From: Rhizobium sp. BG4
GTDB taxonomy: Bacteria > Pseudomonadota > Alphaproteobacteria > Rhizobiales > Rhizobiaceae
Direction: 5' to 3'
Assembly: GCF_016864575.1 (NCBI RefSeq)
Contig: NZ_CP044125.1
Span: 2,595,001-2,659,000 of the forward strand
Length of the DNA stretch: 64,000 nt
Part shown: piece after piece, positions 36,049 to 46,756 of the stretch
Layout of the letters: each line of letters begins with the position of its first letter
Position numbering within the stretch: position 1 is the first letter of the stretch
The notes under the pieces: generated by a model
Databases searched by the model: none
The model's input: only the letters and a program-made list of their open reading frames with translations
What the model was told of the DNA's origin: nothing
Made by a program: the position numbers and the translations under genes

Positions 36049-37380
36049 ATGCTGAAAGGCCTCTGTCATATGAGAAAGTCTTCCCTTCTCCGCGCCTTGA
36101 TGATGGTGGCGGGTCTCGTCACCGCGGGTGCGTTTACGACGCCTGCGAACGCGCTCGTCGAAATCAACATCAACAAGGGCAACGTTCAGCCGCTGCCGAT
36201 CGCCGTCACCGACTTCCTGCAGGGCGACATGGGCGCCCAGGTCTCTCAGGTGATTGCCGCCGACCTGCAGCGCTCGGGTCTTTTCGCGCCCGTCAACAAG
36301 AACGCCTTCATCGAGAAGATTTCGAACCCCGATGCCGCTCCGCGCTTCGAGGACTGGAAGGTCATCAATGCACAGGCGCTGGTCACCGGCCGCGTCACGC
36401 AGGAGGCCGACGGCCGCCTTCGCGCCGAGTTCCGTCTCTGGGATACCTTCGCCGGCCAGCAGATGACCGGCCAGCAGTTCTACACGCAGCCGGAAAACTG
36501 GCGCCGCGTTGCCCACATCATCGCTGACGCGATCTACAAGCAGATCACCGGCGAAGAAGGCTATTTCGATACCCGCGTCGTCTTCGTCTCGGAATCCGGC
36601 ACGAAGCAGCAGCGCAAGCGCCAGCTCGCCATCATGGACCAGGACGGCTTCAACGTCCGCACCCTGACCGATGGCAGCGACCTCGTTCTGACGCCGCGCT
36701 TTTCGCCGAACCGCCAGGAAGTGACCTACATGTCCTTCGCCAACCAGCAGCCGCGCGTTTACCTGCTGCAGCTGGAGACCGGACAGCGCGAAGTGGTCGG
36801 CAACTTCCCGGGCATGACCTTCTCCCCGCGCTTCTCTCCCGATGGCCAGAAGGTCGTCATGAGCCTCCAGCAGGAAGGCAACGCCAACATCTACACGATG
36901 GACCTGCGTTCGCGCACGACGACGCGCCTGACCTCGACGGCGGCGATCGATACGTCCCCGTCCTATTCGCCTGACGGCAACCGCATCGTCTTCGAAAGCG
37001 ACCGCGGCGGCCATCAGCAGATCTACGTGATGAATGCCGACGGCTCCGGCCAGACGCGCATCTCCTTCGGCGACGGCAACTACTCGACGCCGGTCTGGTC
37101 TCCGCGTGGCGATCTCATCGCCTTCACCAAGCAGTCGGGCGGCAAGTTCTCGATCGGCGTGATGAAGCCGGACGGTTCGGGCGAGCGTATCCTGACGACG
37201 GGCTTCCACAACGAAGGCCCGACCTGGGCACCGAACGGCCGCGTCATCATGTTCTTCCGCCAGGCGGCGGGTGCCGGTGGTCCGCAGCTCTATTCGATCG
37301 ACCTGACGGGCTACAACGAGCAGCTCATCAAGACTCCGACCTACGCTTCCGACCCGGCATGGTCGCCGCTGCTCGAGTAG
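36049..37380 (+). CDS. tolB: Tol-Pal periplasmic beta-propeller protein TolB
   Basis: 443 residues with a signal peptide ([23 protein letters not shown]). An N-terminal domain (about 40-170) is followed by a six-bladed propeller made of repeats of the type SPDGxxIVF and [10 protein letters not shown]. It shuttles between Pal and peptidoglycan. The start could be the ATG at 36049, which has AGGGA and touches the tolA stop, or the ATG at 36070 at the signal peptide proper; both leave the mature protein unchanged. Confidence 0.96.
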   Translation: MLKGLCHMRKSSLLRALMMVAGLVTAGAFTTPANALVEININKGNVQPLPIAVTDFLQGDMGAQVSQVIAADLQRSGLFAPVNKNAFIEKISNPDAAPRFEDWKVINAQALVTGRVTQEADGRLRAEFRLWDTFAGQQMTGQQFYTQPENWRRVAHIIADAIYKQITGEEGYFDTRVVFVSESGTKQQRKRQLAIMDQDGFNVRTLTDGSDLVLTPRFSPNRQEVTYMSFANQQPRVYLLQLETGQREVVGNFPGMTFSPRFSPDGQKVVMSLQQEGNANIYTMDLRSRTTTRLTSTAAIDTSPSYSPDGNRIVFESDRGGHQQIYVMNADGSGQTRISFGDGNYSTPVWSPRGDLIAFTKQSGGKFSIGVMKPDGSGERILTTGFHNEGPTWAPNGRVIMFFRQAAGAGGPQLYSIDLTGYNEQLIKTPTYASDPAWSPLLE

Positions 37381-37456
37381 TGGAGAGCCTGGAATACGCC
37401 TTCATGTCGCCGCAAAGTCCTGAAAATGGGCAATGTAGGGACAAATCAGTAAATCG

Positions 37457-37486
37457 TTAACCATACTTATTGAGCGGCGGTTAACC
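37457..37486 (+). promoter_or_regulatory. CtrA-type half sites upstream of pal
   Basis: TTAACCAT at 37457-37464 and TTAACC at 37481-37486 lie 52-80 bases before the pal ATG, in the 157-base gap between tolB and pal. They resemble single CtrA half sites. The spacing of 20 bases is not the classic 7, so this is suggestive only. Confidence 0.3.
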
Positions 37487-37537
37487 GAGTACGGTTACAG
37501 TCCGGCAACCCTGATGAAGTCGCAAGGAGACCCGGCC

Positions 37538-38068
37538 ATGAGCCGCATTCATACCCCGGCTATGAGCCGCATGCAGAATCTCGCCCGCAATCCCGTCATG
37601 ATCGCTCTCGTCGCTGGTCTGGCTCTTGCTGGCTGCGCCAACAAGAAGAACATGGCCAACAGTGCCGGCGATCTCGGCCTCGGCGCTGGTGCGGCGACCC
37701 CGGGTTCGGCTCAGGACTTCACCGTCAACGTTGGCGACCGTATCTTCTTCGATACCGACTCCACCTCGATCCGTGCAGACGCTGCCCAGACGCTCGACCG
37801 TCAGGCTCAGTGGCTCGCCCGCTACCCGAACTACGCGATCACCGTCGAAGGCCATGCCGACGAACGCGGTACCCGCGAATATAACCTTGCTCTCGGCGCT
37901 CGCCGTGCTGCTGCCACCAAGGACTACCTCGCTTCGCGCGGCGTCCCGGCCCAGCGCATGAAGACGATCTCCTACGGCAAGGAACGTCCGGTTGCCGTCT
38001 GCGACGACATTTCCTGCTGGTCGCAGAACCGCCGCGCCGTTACCGTTCTCGGCGGCGCTGGCATGTAA
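37538..38068 (+). CDS. pal: Peptidoglycan-associated lipoprotein Pal
   Basis: 176 residues with a lipoprotein signal ending in the lipobox LALAGC (acylated Cys near 31). The C-terminal OmpA-like peptidoglycan-binding domain contains FDTDSTSIRADA, VEGHADERGTREYNLALG and the closing SQNRRAV. It tethers the outer membrane to the wall and is released by TolB. The ATG at 37538 follows AAGGAG with 8-base spacing. The first codons contain a short internal repetition (MSRIHTPAMSRMQ), so an alternative start lies 8 codons in. Confidence 0.96.
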   Translation: MSRIHTPAMSRMQNLARNPVMIALVAGLALAGCANKKNMANSAGDLGLGAGAATPGSAQDFTVNVGDRIFFDTDSTSIRADAAQTLDRQAQWLARYPNYAITVEGHADERGTREYNLALGARRAAATKDYLASRGVPAQRMKTISYGKERPVAVCDDISCWSQNRRAVTVLGGAGM

Positions 38069-38094
38069 TCTGCGGATATCGCATTACATTTTGG

Positions 38095-38129
38095 AAAGGC
38101 GGTCCGTTCGCGGGCCGCCTTTTCTTTTT
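38095..38129 (+). terminator. Rho-independent terminator after pal
   Basis: An 11-bp stem (38095-38105 with 38112-38122, one G-T pair) and a six-base loop is followed by T-rich sequence. It would separate pal from cpoB or let only part of the transcripts through. Confidence 0.85.
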
Positions 38130-38231
38130 GAACACACTTTGGCCAGACTCCGTTGCTTTTTGAAAGCAATTGGCAAAATCTCCTGTTCGTGCCATCGGGG
38201 CGCGAAGAATCACTGGGACAGGACGATACCT

Positions 38232-39275
38232 ATGAAGAAATATGTCGTGGCAGGGGTGCTCTGCCTCGCGGCTGTGACGGGAACCGAGCGAGCGGCTTAC
38301 TCCGCATCGTTTCTCGGTCTGAATCTTGGCGGCAAGCCCGCGCAGACCCAGGCGCAGATGCCGCCTGTCGTCAACGTGCAGAGCAGCGGCACGGAAATGC
38401 GTGTGCAGCAGCTCGAAGACCAGCTGCGTCAGCTGAACGGCCGCATCGAAGAGATGAGCTACCAGATCCTGCAGATGCAGGAATCGCTTCGCAAGACGCA
38501 GGAAGACAACGAGTTCCGCTTCCAGCAGCTCGAAAAGGGCGGTGGTGGCGGTGGCGGCGGCGGCTCGATGGGCGGCAGCACCAAGGGCACCAAGAAGAGC
38601 GAGGCAGACGTTCCTCCCGCATCGACGAACCAGGCGCAGGCCGGTTCGCAGGGGCAGGGCGGTGACGACGTCGCAACGATCATCCAAGCACCGCAGGGAG
38701 CCGAAACGGCTCCCTCCAACGACGTGCCGTCGAACAGCGGTCTCGGCCAGCCGCCGCAGCAGCTCGGCTCGATGGATTTCGACCAGAACGGCAACCCGGT
38801 CGGCGGGACGGTCAATCCGGGCGCCGAAGTCGGTTCCGCGCCGCTGCCGCCTCCGGGCGCCGGTACCTCGTCGCAGCAGACGGCATCGCTCGGCAGCGAG
38901 AACGACCAGTACAAGGCCGCATACGGCCATGTTCTCTCCGGCGACTATGCGACGGCCGAACAGGAATTCACGCAGTATATCGCCCAGTACCCAGGCAGCG
39001 CCCGCGCTGCCGACGCCAACTTCTGGCTTGGCGAAGCGCTTTATTCGCAGGGCAAGTTCAACGAGGCCGCCAAGACCTTCCTGAACGCGCATCAGAAATA
39101 CGGCTCTTCCGAGAAGGCGCCGGAAATGCTGCTGAAGCTCGGCATGTCGCTTGCCGCTCTGGATAACACCGACACGGCCTGCGCAACGCTCAAGGAAGTG
39201 ACCCGCCGTTATCCGAAGGCTTCGCGCGCTGTCATAAGCAAGGTCGCGAGCGAACAGAAGCGTCTCGCCTGCTAA
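38232..39275 (+). CDS. cpoB: Cell-division coordinator CpoB (YbgF), Tol-Pal associated
   Basis: 347 residues with a signal peptide, an N-terminal trimerising coiled coil (about 55-100: MRVQQLEDQLRQLNGRIEEM, then LQMQESLRKTQEDNEFRF) and a long low-complexity linker that opens with a run of nine to ten glycines. The C-terminal TPR domain (about 225-347) contains YKAAYGHVLSGDYATAEQEF and NFWLGEALYSQGKFNEAAKT. It coordinates Tol-Pal with peptidoglycan synthesis. The glycine run is encoded by repeated GGY/GGC codons and is a likely spot for length variation. Confidence 0.93.
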   Translation: MKKYVVAGVLCLAAVTGTERAAYSASFLGLNLGGKPAQTQAQMPPVVNVQSSGTEMRVQQLEDQLRQLNGRIEEMSYQILQMQESLRKTQEDNEFRFQQLEKGGGGGGGGGSMGGSTKGTKKSEADVPPASTNQAQAGSQGQGGDDVATIIQAPQGAETAPSNDVPSNSGLGQPPQQLGSMDFDQNGNPVGGTVNPGAEVGSAPLPPPGAGTSSQQTASLGSENDQYKAAYGHVLSGDYATAEQEFTQYIAQYPGSARAADANFWLGEALYSQGKFNEAAKTFLNAHQKYGSSEKAPEMLLKLGMSLAALDNTDTACATLKEVTRRYPKASRAVISKVASEQKRLAC

Positions 39276-39286
39276 GGGTTTCCGGC

Positions 39287-40624
39287 TTGTATCCGGAAAT
39301 CCCCCTGTCGCCCGAGGCAGCGGTCAGCCGCTTTCTCCAATCGCTTGCCGAACCCGCGCGCATTCTTGTCGCGATTTCAGGGGGCAGCGATTCCACCGGG
39401 CTTCTCGTCGCGCTTGCCGAAGCCGTCAAAGCCGATCCCCATTCGAAATTTTCCCTCTGCGCTGCAACGGTCGATCACGACCTGCGCGCCGGATCGGCGG
39501 ATGAGGCGCGCGATGTCGCTGCTCTCTGCCAATCGCTTTCCATCCCCCACCGGATCGCTGTCTGGCACGGCGCCAAGCCGAAATCCGGCATCATGGCTGC
39601 CGCCCGCGAGGCGCGGTATGCGCTGCTCGCCGAAACCGCTGTCGGGTTCGGCGCCGATCTCATCGTCACCGCCCATACGCTCGACGATCAGCGGGAAACC
39701 CTGATCATGCGCAGTAAGCGCGGTTCCGTCGGCGACCTAGATACGGGCATTGCTGATGCGGTGCTGTTCGACCGCTCCATCTGGATCGCCCGGCCGCTGC
39801 TTGCGAGCACGCGGGGCGATATCCGACGTTTTCTCACGTCTCGTGGTGTCGGCTGGTCGGATGATCCCAGCAATGACGACATGAAGTATGAGCGGGTTCA
39901 AACGCGGGCGGCGATCCCTGCCGATGCTGTGGCTCGCGAATTGCCGCAGCCGGAAGGCCGCGCAGCGCTCGCAGATGCAGCGGCGGATTGGCTGACGAAG
40001 CATTTCACCCTTTGCGCCCCAGGTCTCGGGCGTATCGCAATCGAAGGCATCGCGATCGGCAATCCGGCATTCGCCTATGCACTCGGCCGTCTCGGCGCGG
40101 TCTTCGGCGGGCAGTCTTTCGTGATGGGTGCGCAATCGCTGCAGCGGCTTCTGACTTTCCTTGGGACCGGCGAGCCGGGGAGGGTGACGGCAGGCCGCGT
40201 CGTCTTCGACAAGCGCCGTGATGGCCTTTATTTCAGCCGCGAAGACCGCGGCATCTTGCCACTATCTCTGTCTCCCGGCACGAGCGGCATCTGGGATGGG
40301 CGGTTCCGCGTCTTCAACGGCGCGAGCTTCCCGATCAGGATCGAAAAAAGCGGCGGTATCGCTGCCGAAACGCCGTCCGAAAGCCGCCTGCCGAAATCGG
40401 CGTTGAAGCGTGCCCTTGCCGCCCAGCCGGCGATCTTTCCAGCGGATGACGCAAATGTGTCCGGAGCATTTTTGGGCGCCGTGGCGCTCGAACCGTATTT
40501 TGCGCCGTTCGACCGCTTTTTGACACGATTCGACTTCATTTTCGCTTGGCGCCTGACGGCGGCATTTGGAACACGCCCCTATCCAACGCTGCCTTTAGGA
40601 CTTATTGACGGAAAAACCACCTGA
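39287..40624 (+). CDS. tilS: tRNA(Ile)-lysidine synthase
   Basis: 445 residues. It puts lysine on C34 of the CAU-anticodon isoleucine tRNA so that it reads AUA. The PP-loop ATP site is ISGGSDSTGL (about 29-38), followed by TVDHDLR and a TAHTLDDQ-type motif. A poorly conserved C-terminal region follows. The start is TTG at 39287 with AAGGG 8 bases upstream, just after the cpoB stop. The position between cpoB and ftsH is typical of Rhizobiales. Confidence 0.93.
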   Translation: MYPEIPLSPEAAVSRFLQSLAEPARILVAISGGSDSTGLLVALAEAVKADPHSKFSLCAATVDHDLRAGSADEARDVAALCQSLSIPHRIAVWHGAKPKSGIMAAAREARYALLAETAVGFGADLIVTAHTLDDQRETLIMRSKRGSVGDLDTGIADAVLFDRSIWIARPLLASTRGDIRRFLTSRGVGWSDDPSNDDMKYERVQTRAAIPADAVARELPQPEGRAALADAAADWLTKHFTLCAPGLGRIAIEGIAIGNPAFAYALGRLGAVFGGQSFVMGAQSLQRLLTFLGTGEPGRVTAGRVVFDKRRDGLYFSREDRGILPLSLSPGTSGIWDGRFRVFNGASFPIRIEKSGGIAAETPSESRLPKSALKRALAAQPAIFPADDANVSGAFLGAVALEPYFAPFDRFLTRFDFIFAWRLTAAFGTRPYPTLPLGLIDGKTT

Positions 40625-40637
40625 CGCAGGGGATCGC

Positions 40638-40669
40638 CTTGGCAACGGCACAGCGCAACCCTATGTTAG
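40638..40669 (+). promoter_or_regulatory. Candidate RpoH (heat-shock) promoter of ftsH
   Basis: CTTG (40638-40641), 18 bases, then CCTATGTTAG (40660-40669). This matches the alphaproteobacterial heat-shock consensus CTTG-N17/18-CYTAT-T--G at every defined position. It also contains an acceptable housekeeping pair, TTGGCA-N17-TATGTT. It ends 53 bases before the ftsH ATG. Confidence 0.6.
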
Positions 40670-40722
40670 AGTTCAAATAAGACGGCCGCCAAACGGCGGC
40701 TGTTCCAGTGCTGGGGAGTTCA

Positions 40723-42654
<1,932 letters not shown>

Positions 42655-42683
42655 CCGAAAGTACAACGGACTAAGCTTAAGAG

Positions 42684-42717
42684 AGGCCGGGTTTCCCCAG
42701 GAAATCCGGCCTTTCCT
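42684..42717 (+). terminator. Rho-independent terminator after ftsH
   Basis: A 13-bp stem (42684-42696 with 42700-42712, one G-T pair) and a three-base loop is followed by TTCCT. It lies 29 bases after the ftsH stop. Confidence 0.75.
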
Positions 42718-42902
42718 GTGCAGTAACGCGATATAATCGGTTTTCGTCGTAATTGACGTGATGGCGCCTGCGTTTTGTGGCATGCCGCTATCATGAGCAG
42801 GCTGCATCAGTGGATTTCGAGCGATTTGATTCGCTCCCGCAGCCGGGAATTGCTTGGCACATGGCGCCGTCTTCTTGGCGCGCCGGAAGCATAGGGGTAC
42901 AT

Positions 42903-44255
42903 ATGAAAAGACGTTACTTCGGCACGGACGGCATTCGCGGCCAGTCGAACATCTTCCCGATGACGCCGGATCTGGCGATGCGGGTCGGCATCGCAGTCGG
43001 CACCATCTTCCGCCGCGGCAGCCACCGCCACCGCGTCGTCATCGGCAAGGACACCCGCCTTTCCGGTTACATGCTGGAGAACGCGATGGTCGCGGGCTTC
43101 ACCGCCGCCGGCATCGACGCCTTCGTTCTCGGCCCGATCCCGACGCCGGCCGTCGCCATGCTGACGCGCTCGCTGCGCGCCGATATCGGCGTGATGATCT
43201 CCGCCTCGCACAACCCTTATGAAGATAACGGCATCAAGCTCTTCGGCCCTGACGGCTACAAGCTTTCCGACGATATCGAGCAGCAGATCGAAGAGCTGCT
43301 CGAGAAGGACCTTTCCGGCCAGCTCGCCAAGTCTGACGATATCGGCCGCGCCAAGCGCATCGACGGCGTTCACGACCGCTATATCGAGCATGCCAAGCGC
43401 ACGCTGCCGCGCGACGTCACGCTGCAGGGCCTGAGGATCGCCATCGACTGCGCCAATGGCGCCGCCTACAAGGTCGCACCGGCCGCGCTCTGGGAACTCG
43501 GCGCCGATGTCGTGACGATCGGCAACGAACCGAACGGCACGAACATCAATCTCAATTGCGGCTCGACGAGCCCGGTCGCCCTGCAGAAGAAGGTCGATGA
43601 AGTGCGCGCCGATATCGGCATCGCGCTCGATGGCGATGCGGACCGAGTGATCATCGTCGATGAAAACGGCGCAATCGTCGACGGCGACCAGCTGATGGCC
43701 GTCATCGCCGAAAGCTGGGCCGACAGTCAGCAGCTGCGCGGCAACGGCATCGTCGCCACCGTGATGTCCAATCTCGGCCTGGAACGTTTCCTGGAAGACA
43801 AGGGCATGAACCTTGCCCGCACCAAGGTCGGCGACCGCTATGTCGTCGAGCATATGCGCCAGCACAATTACAATGTCGGCGGCGAACAGTCCGGCCATAT
43901 CGTCATGTCCGACTACGGTACGACGGGCGACGGTCTCGTGGCTGCCCTGCAGATCCTGGCTGCGGTCAAGCGCACCGGCAAGACGGTCAGCGAAATCTGC
44001 CGCCGGTTCGAGCCGGTGCCGCAGCTGCTGCGCAATGTCCGCATCTCCGGCGGCAAGCCGCTCGAGGATATCCAGGTACAGAAGGCGATCGCCGATGCCG
44101 AAGCCGAGCTCGCCAAGAACGGCCGCCTCGTCATCCGCCCCTCCGGCACCGAACCGCTGATCCGCGTGATGGCGGAAGGCGACGACCGCGCCCAGATCGA
44201 GCGCATCGTCAACGACCTGATCGGCACGATCTCGAACGTGCGCAGCGCGGCCTAA
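42903..44255 (+). CDS. glmM: Phosphoglucosamine mutase
   Basis: 450 residues. It converts glucosamine 6-phosphate to glucosamine 1-phosphate for UDP-GlcNAc, and hence for wall and lipopolysaccharide synthesis. The order of motifs is typical: FGTDGIRGQ, the phosphoserine loop [13 protein letters not shown], the metal loop [10 protein letters not shown], and the phosphate-binding [12 protein letters not shown]. The ATG at 42903 matches the conserved N-terminus [10 protein letters not shown]; upstream codons are not conserved. Confidence 0.97.
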   Translation: MKRRYFGTDGIRGQSNIFPMTPDLAMRVGIAVGTIFRRGSHRHRVVIGKDTRLSGYMLENAMVAGFTAAGIDAFVLGPIPTPAVAMLTRSLRADIGVMISASHNPYEDNGIKLFGPDGYKLSDDIEQQIEELLEKDLSGQLAKSDDIGRAKRIDGVHDRYIEHAKRTLPRDVTLQGLRIAIDCANGAAYKVAPAALWELGADVVTIGNEPNGTNINLNCGSTSPVALQKKVDEVRADIGIALDGDADRVIIVDENGAIVDGDQLMAVIAESWADSQQLRGNGIVATVMSNLGLERFLEDKGMNLARTKVGDRYVVEHMRQHNYNVGGEQSGHIVMSDYGTTGDGLVAALQILAAVKRTGKTVSEICRRFEPVPQLLRNVRISGGKPLEDIQVQKAIADAEAELAKNGRLVIRPSGTEPLIRVMAEGDDRAQIERIVNDLIGTISNVRSAA

Positions 44256-44280
44256 GAAGAAGCGCTCCAGCCAATCATGA

Positions 44281-44308
44281 AGCCGGTGCTTTCAGCGCCG
44301 GCTTTTTC
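44281..44308 (+). terminator. Rho-independent terminator after glmM
   Basis: A 10-bp stem (44281-44290 with 44294-44303, one T-G pair) with a three-base loop and five T. Confidence 0.85.
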
Positions 44309-44364
44309 TTTGCGCCACTGACTATGGTGAGCGATCCCTGAAGAAACACGGTAAATATTCGTAG

Positions 44365-44379
44365 TTAAGCGGGTTTTAA
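44365..44379 (+). promoter_or_regulatory. CtrA full site (TTAA-N7-TTAA) upstream of the outer-membrane protein gene
   Basis: TTAAGCGGGTTTTAA is an exact match to the CtrA consensus of two TTAA boxes seven bases apart. It lies 82 bases before the ATG of the barrel-protein gene, in a short AT-rich promoter region, so cell-cycle control of that gene is plausible. Confidence 0.5.
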
Positions 44380-44460
44380 CGTTTCCCGTTCATTATCCAA
44401 ACAAAGCGTATCAGATTGGCAGGCGCGTGCCGGGCCAATGTAACTTCTTTGGAGTGGATC

Positions 44461-45300
44461 ATGAAAAGAAGCTTGGCCGGCATCTTCGCCGCACTGCTGA
44501 TGACATCGAATGCACTGGCGGCCGATCTCGCTCCTGTCGAGCCGGTTCCGGAAATGCCGCCGGAAGTCACGGTCACGGAAACGACCGGCTGGTATCTGCG
44601 CGGTGACGTCGGTTACGGCTTCACCGATCTGCGCGGCGCCCGCTATTTCCAGGGCAGCAATGACAACGAAGTTGATTTCACCAGCGCCGATCTTCGCGAC
44701 AGCTTCACCGTCGGCGGCGGTGTCGGTTACCAGGTCAACAACTACCTGCGCACCGATCTGACGCTGGATTACCTGACCAAGGCTGACTTCCACGGTTCGA
44801 CCACGGGCGAGTGCGGCTCGCCGCTCGAGCCTTGCACGTCGAGCGATCGTTCGTCGCTGAGCGCCTGGAACCTGATGGCCAACGCCTATGTCGATCTCGG
44901 CACCTACGGCATCTTCACGCCTTACGCCGGTGCCGGTATCGGTGGCTCCTACGTCAAGTGGAACAACCTCCGCAACGTCGCCTGCCAGGACGACGGCGGC
45001 GGTTGCGATGACGAAGTTACGCATAAGGGCAAGGGCAACTGGCGCTTCAGCTACGCTCTGATGGCCGGTACCTCCATCGACGTCAGCTGCAACGTCAAGG
45101 CCGACCTCGGCTACCGCTTCCTGCATGTCAACGGCGGCAGCATGTTCGGCTACGCTGAAAACGGCGGCCCGGGTCGTGACAAGGGCTTCAACGTCCACGA
45201 AGTCCGCGCCGGTGCCCGTTACCTCTTCGGCGGTTGCCAGGAGCCCGTTGCCTACGAACCCGCTCCGGCGATCCCGCTGCAGCAGCCGGTTTACAAGTAA
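44461..45300 (+). CDS. Outer-membrane beta-barrel protein (Omp25/Omp31-like)
   Basis: 279 residues with a signal peptide cleaved after TSNALAAD and a Pro-rich start of the mature chain. A series of amphipathic strands follows (WYLRGDVGYGF, FTVGGGVGYQVNNYLRTDL, FTPYAGAGIGGSYVKW, FSYALMAGTSIDV, VHEVRAGARYLFGG), as in eight-stranded barrels. Two extracellular loops each contain a cysteine pair (ECGSPLEPC and CQDDGGGC), which may form disulphides. It has its own promoter and a strong terminator. Likely roles are membrane integrity or adhesion; no enzyme motif is seen. Confidence 0.85.
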   Translation: MKRSLAGIFAALLMTSNALAADLAPVEPVPEMPPEVTVTETTGWYLRGDVGYGFTDLRGARYFQGSNDNEVDFTSADLRDSFTVGGGVGYQVNNYLRTDLTLDYLTKADFHGSTTGECGSPLEPCTSSDRSSLSAWNLMANAYVDLGTYGIFTPYAGAGIGGSYVKWNNLRNVACQDDGGGCDDEVTHKGKGNWRFSYALMAGTSIDVSCNVKADLGYRFLHVNGGSMFGYAENGGPGRDKGFNVHEVRAGARYLFGGCQEPVAYEPAPAIPLQQPVYK

Positions 45301-45321
45301 TCGGATCGAGACTGATTTGCG

Positions 45322-45347
45322 AAAGCCGCCTTCGGGCGGCTTTTTGC
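45322..45347 (+). terminator. Rho-independent terminator after the barrel-protein gene
   Basis: An 8-bp stem AAGCCGCC/GGCGGCTT (45323-45330 and 45335-45342) with a TTCG tetraloop and a T-run. Confidence 0.88.
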
Positions 45348-45405
45348 ATTTGTGGCCATCCGTCGCGCCTGCGTCAAAAAATCCTCAGGCTGCGACACTT
45401 CTCCG

Positions 45406-45434
45406 TTGACCCAGACGGGCGACGTCTGTATCTA
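45406..45434 (+). promoter_or_regulatory. Housekeeping promoter of serC with a palindromic spacer
   Basis: TTGACC (45406-45411), 17 bases, TATCTA (45429-45434). The whole spacer from 45412 to 45428 is an inverted repeat, CAGACG-GGCGA-CGTCTG, so a protein could bind between the two boxes. Transcription should begin near 45441. Confidence 0.6.
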
Positions 45435-45440
45435 CGGCGG

Positions 45441-45489
45441 TGGGACACCTCTCCCCAACGAGAGGCTAATTACCTGGAAGGGTATACAT
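45441..45489 (+). ncRNA. serC leader RNA motif (candidate)
   Basis: The predicted leader contains a hairpin CCTCTC-CCCAAC-GAGAGG (45448-45465). A conserved-looking single strand CTAATTACC and the ribosome site GGAAGGG follow just before the serC ATG. Its position and shape fit the serC motif described upstream of serC in alphaproteobacteria, a candidate cis-regulatory RNA whose signal is unknown. I am matching from memory of the motif, so the exact limits are approximate. Confidence 0.5.
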
Positions 45490-46671
45490 ATGGCCACTGC
45501 CACCGCAAAGCCGGACGTACGTCCGAATAACACCCATTTTTCTTCTGGCCCTTGCTCGAAGCGCCCCGGTTGGTCGCTCGATGCTCTCTCCGACGCGCCT
45601 CTCGGCCGCTCGCACCGTGCGAAAGTCGGCAAGACGAAGCTGAAGCAGGCCATCGATCTTACCCGTGAAATTCTGGAAGTGCCCGCGGATTACCGCATCG
45701 GCATCGTTCCCGCCTCCGATACCGGCGCCGTCGAAATGGCGCTCTGGTCGCTGCTCGGCGAGCGCGGCGTCGACATGGTCGCCTGGGAAAGCTTCGGCGC
45801 CGGCTGGGTCACCGATGTCGTCAAGCAGCTGAAGCTGAAGGACGTCCGCAAGATCGAAGCTGGTTACGGCGAGCTGCCCGATCTCTCGACCATCGATTTC
45901 GACCGCGACGTCGTCTTCACCTGGAACGGCACCACTTCGGGTGTCCGCGTTCCGAACGCCGATTTCATCCCTGCCGACCGCAAGGGTCTGACGATCTGCG
46001 ACGCGACCTCCTCGGCATTTGCCCAGGACATGGACTTCGCCAAGCTCGATGTCGTCACCTTCTCCTGGCAGAAGGTTCTCGGCGGCGAGGGCGCTCATGG
46101 CGTCATCATCCTGTCGCCGCGCGCCGTCGAGCGCCTGACGACCTATGCGCCGGCCTGGCCGCTGCCGAAGATCTTCCGCATGACCTCGGGCGGCAAGCTG
46201 ATCGAGGGCATCTTCACCGGCGAGACGATCAATACGCCGTCGATGCTCTGCGTCGAAGACTATATCGATGCGCTGCTCTGGGCTCAGAAGCTCGGTGGCC
46301 TGAAGGCGCTGATGGCGCGTGCCGATGCCAATACCAAGGTCATCGCCGATTTCATCGCCGCCAATGACTGGATCGCCAACCTGGCGGTCAAGGCCGAGAC
46401 GGCTTCCAACACCTCCATCTGCCTGAAGATCGTCGACAAGGATGTCGTCGCTCTCGACGCGGACGGCCAGGCGAATTTCGCCAAGGGTCTCGTCGCTCTC
46501 CTCGAAAAGGAAGGCGTCGCCTATGATATCGGCGCTTACCGCGATGCCCCGTCGGGCCTGCGCATCTGGGCCGGTGCGACGATCGAGGCATCCGACATGC
46601 AGAAGCTGATGCCGTGGCTCTCCTGGGCCTTCGAAACGCAGAAAGCTACGCTTTCCCAGGCTGCTGCCTGA
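45490..46671 (+). CDS. serC: Phosphoserine aminotransferase
   Basis: 393 residues. It makes 3-phosphoserine from 3-phosphohydroxypyruvate and glutamate, and it can also serve pyridoxal phosphate synthesis. This is the long alphaproteobacterial type: [16 protein letters not shown] at the start, [18 protein letters not shown] for cofactor phosphate, [14 protein letters not shown], and [14 protein letters not shown] with the PLP-binding lysine. The ATG at 45490 follows GGAAGGG. It is followed 85 bases later by serA, so two consecutive steps of serine synthesis are encoded together. Confidence 0.96.
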   Translation: MATATAKPDVRPNNTHFSSGPCSKRPGWSLDALSDAPLGRSHRAKVGKTKLKQAIDLTREILEVPADYRIGIVPASDTGAVEMALWSLLGERGVDMVAWESFGAGWVTDVVKQLKLKDVRKIEAGYGELPDLSTIDFDRDVVFTWNGTTSGVRVPNADFIPADRKGLTICDATSSAFAQDMDFAKLDVVTFSWQKVLGGEGAHGVIILSPRAVERLTTYAPAWPLPKIFRMTSGGKLIEGIFTGETINTPSMLCVEDYIDALLWAQKLGGLKALMARADANTKVIADFIAANDWIANLAVKAETASNTSICLKIVDKDVVALDADGQANFAKGLVALLEKEGVAYDIGAYRDAPSGLRIWAGATIEASDMQKLMPWLSWAFETQKATLSQAAA

Positions 46672-46756
46672 GTTGATCGCATACGGCTCCGTCTTGATGG
46701 CGGAGCCCAGCATCCCTGATTTCATCCATCGCTGAACTTTTTGAAGGAAGCCCCCA

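Noticed and set aside
37538..37575. The repeated ATGAGCCGCAT at the start of pal considered as a regulatory repeat
   Set aside because: It is within the coding start, only two partial copies exist, and it is most simply a short internal duplication in the signal peptide.
42777..42902. An N-terminal extension of GlmM
   Set aside because: The family begins at [10 protein letters not shown]; the upstream codons have no conservation or ribosome site.
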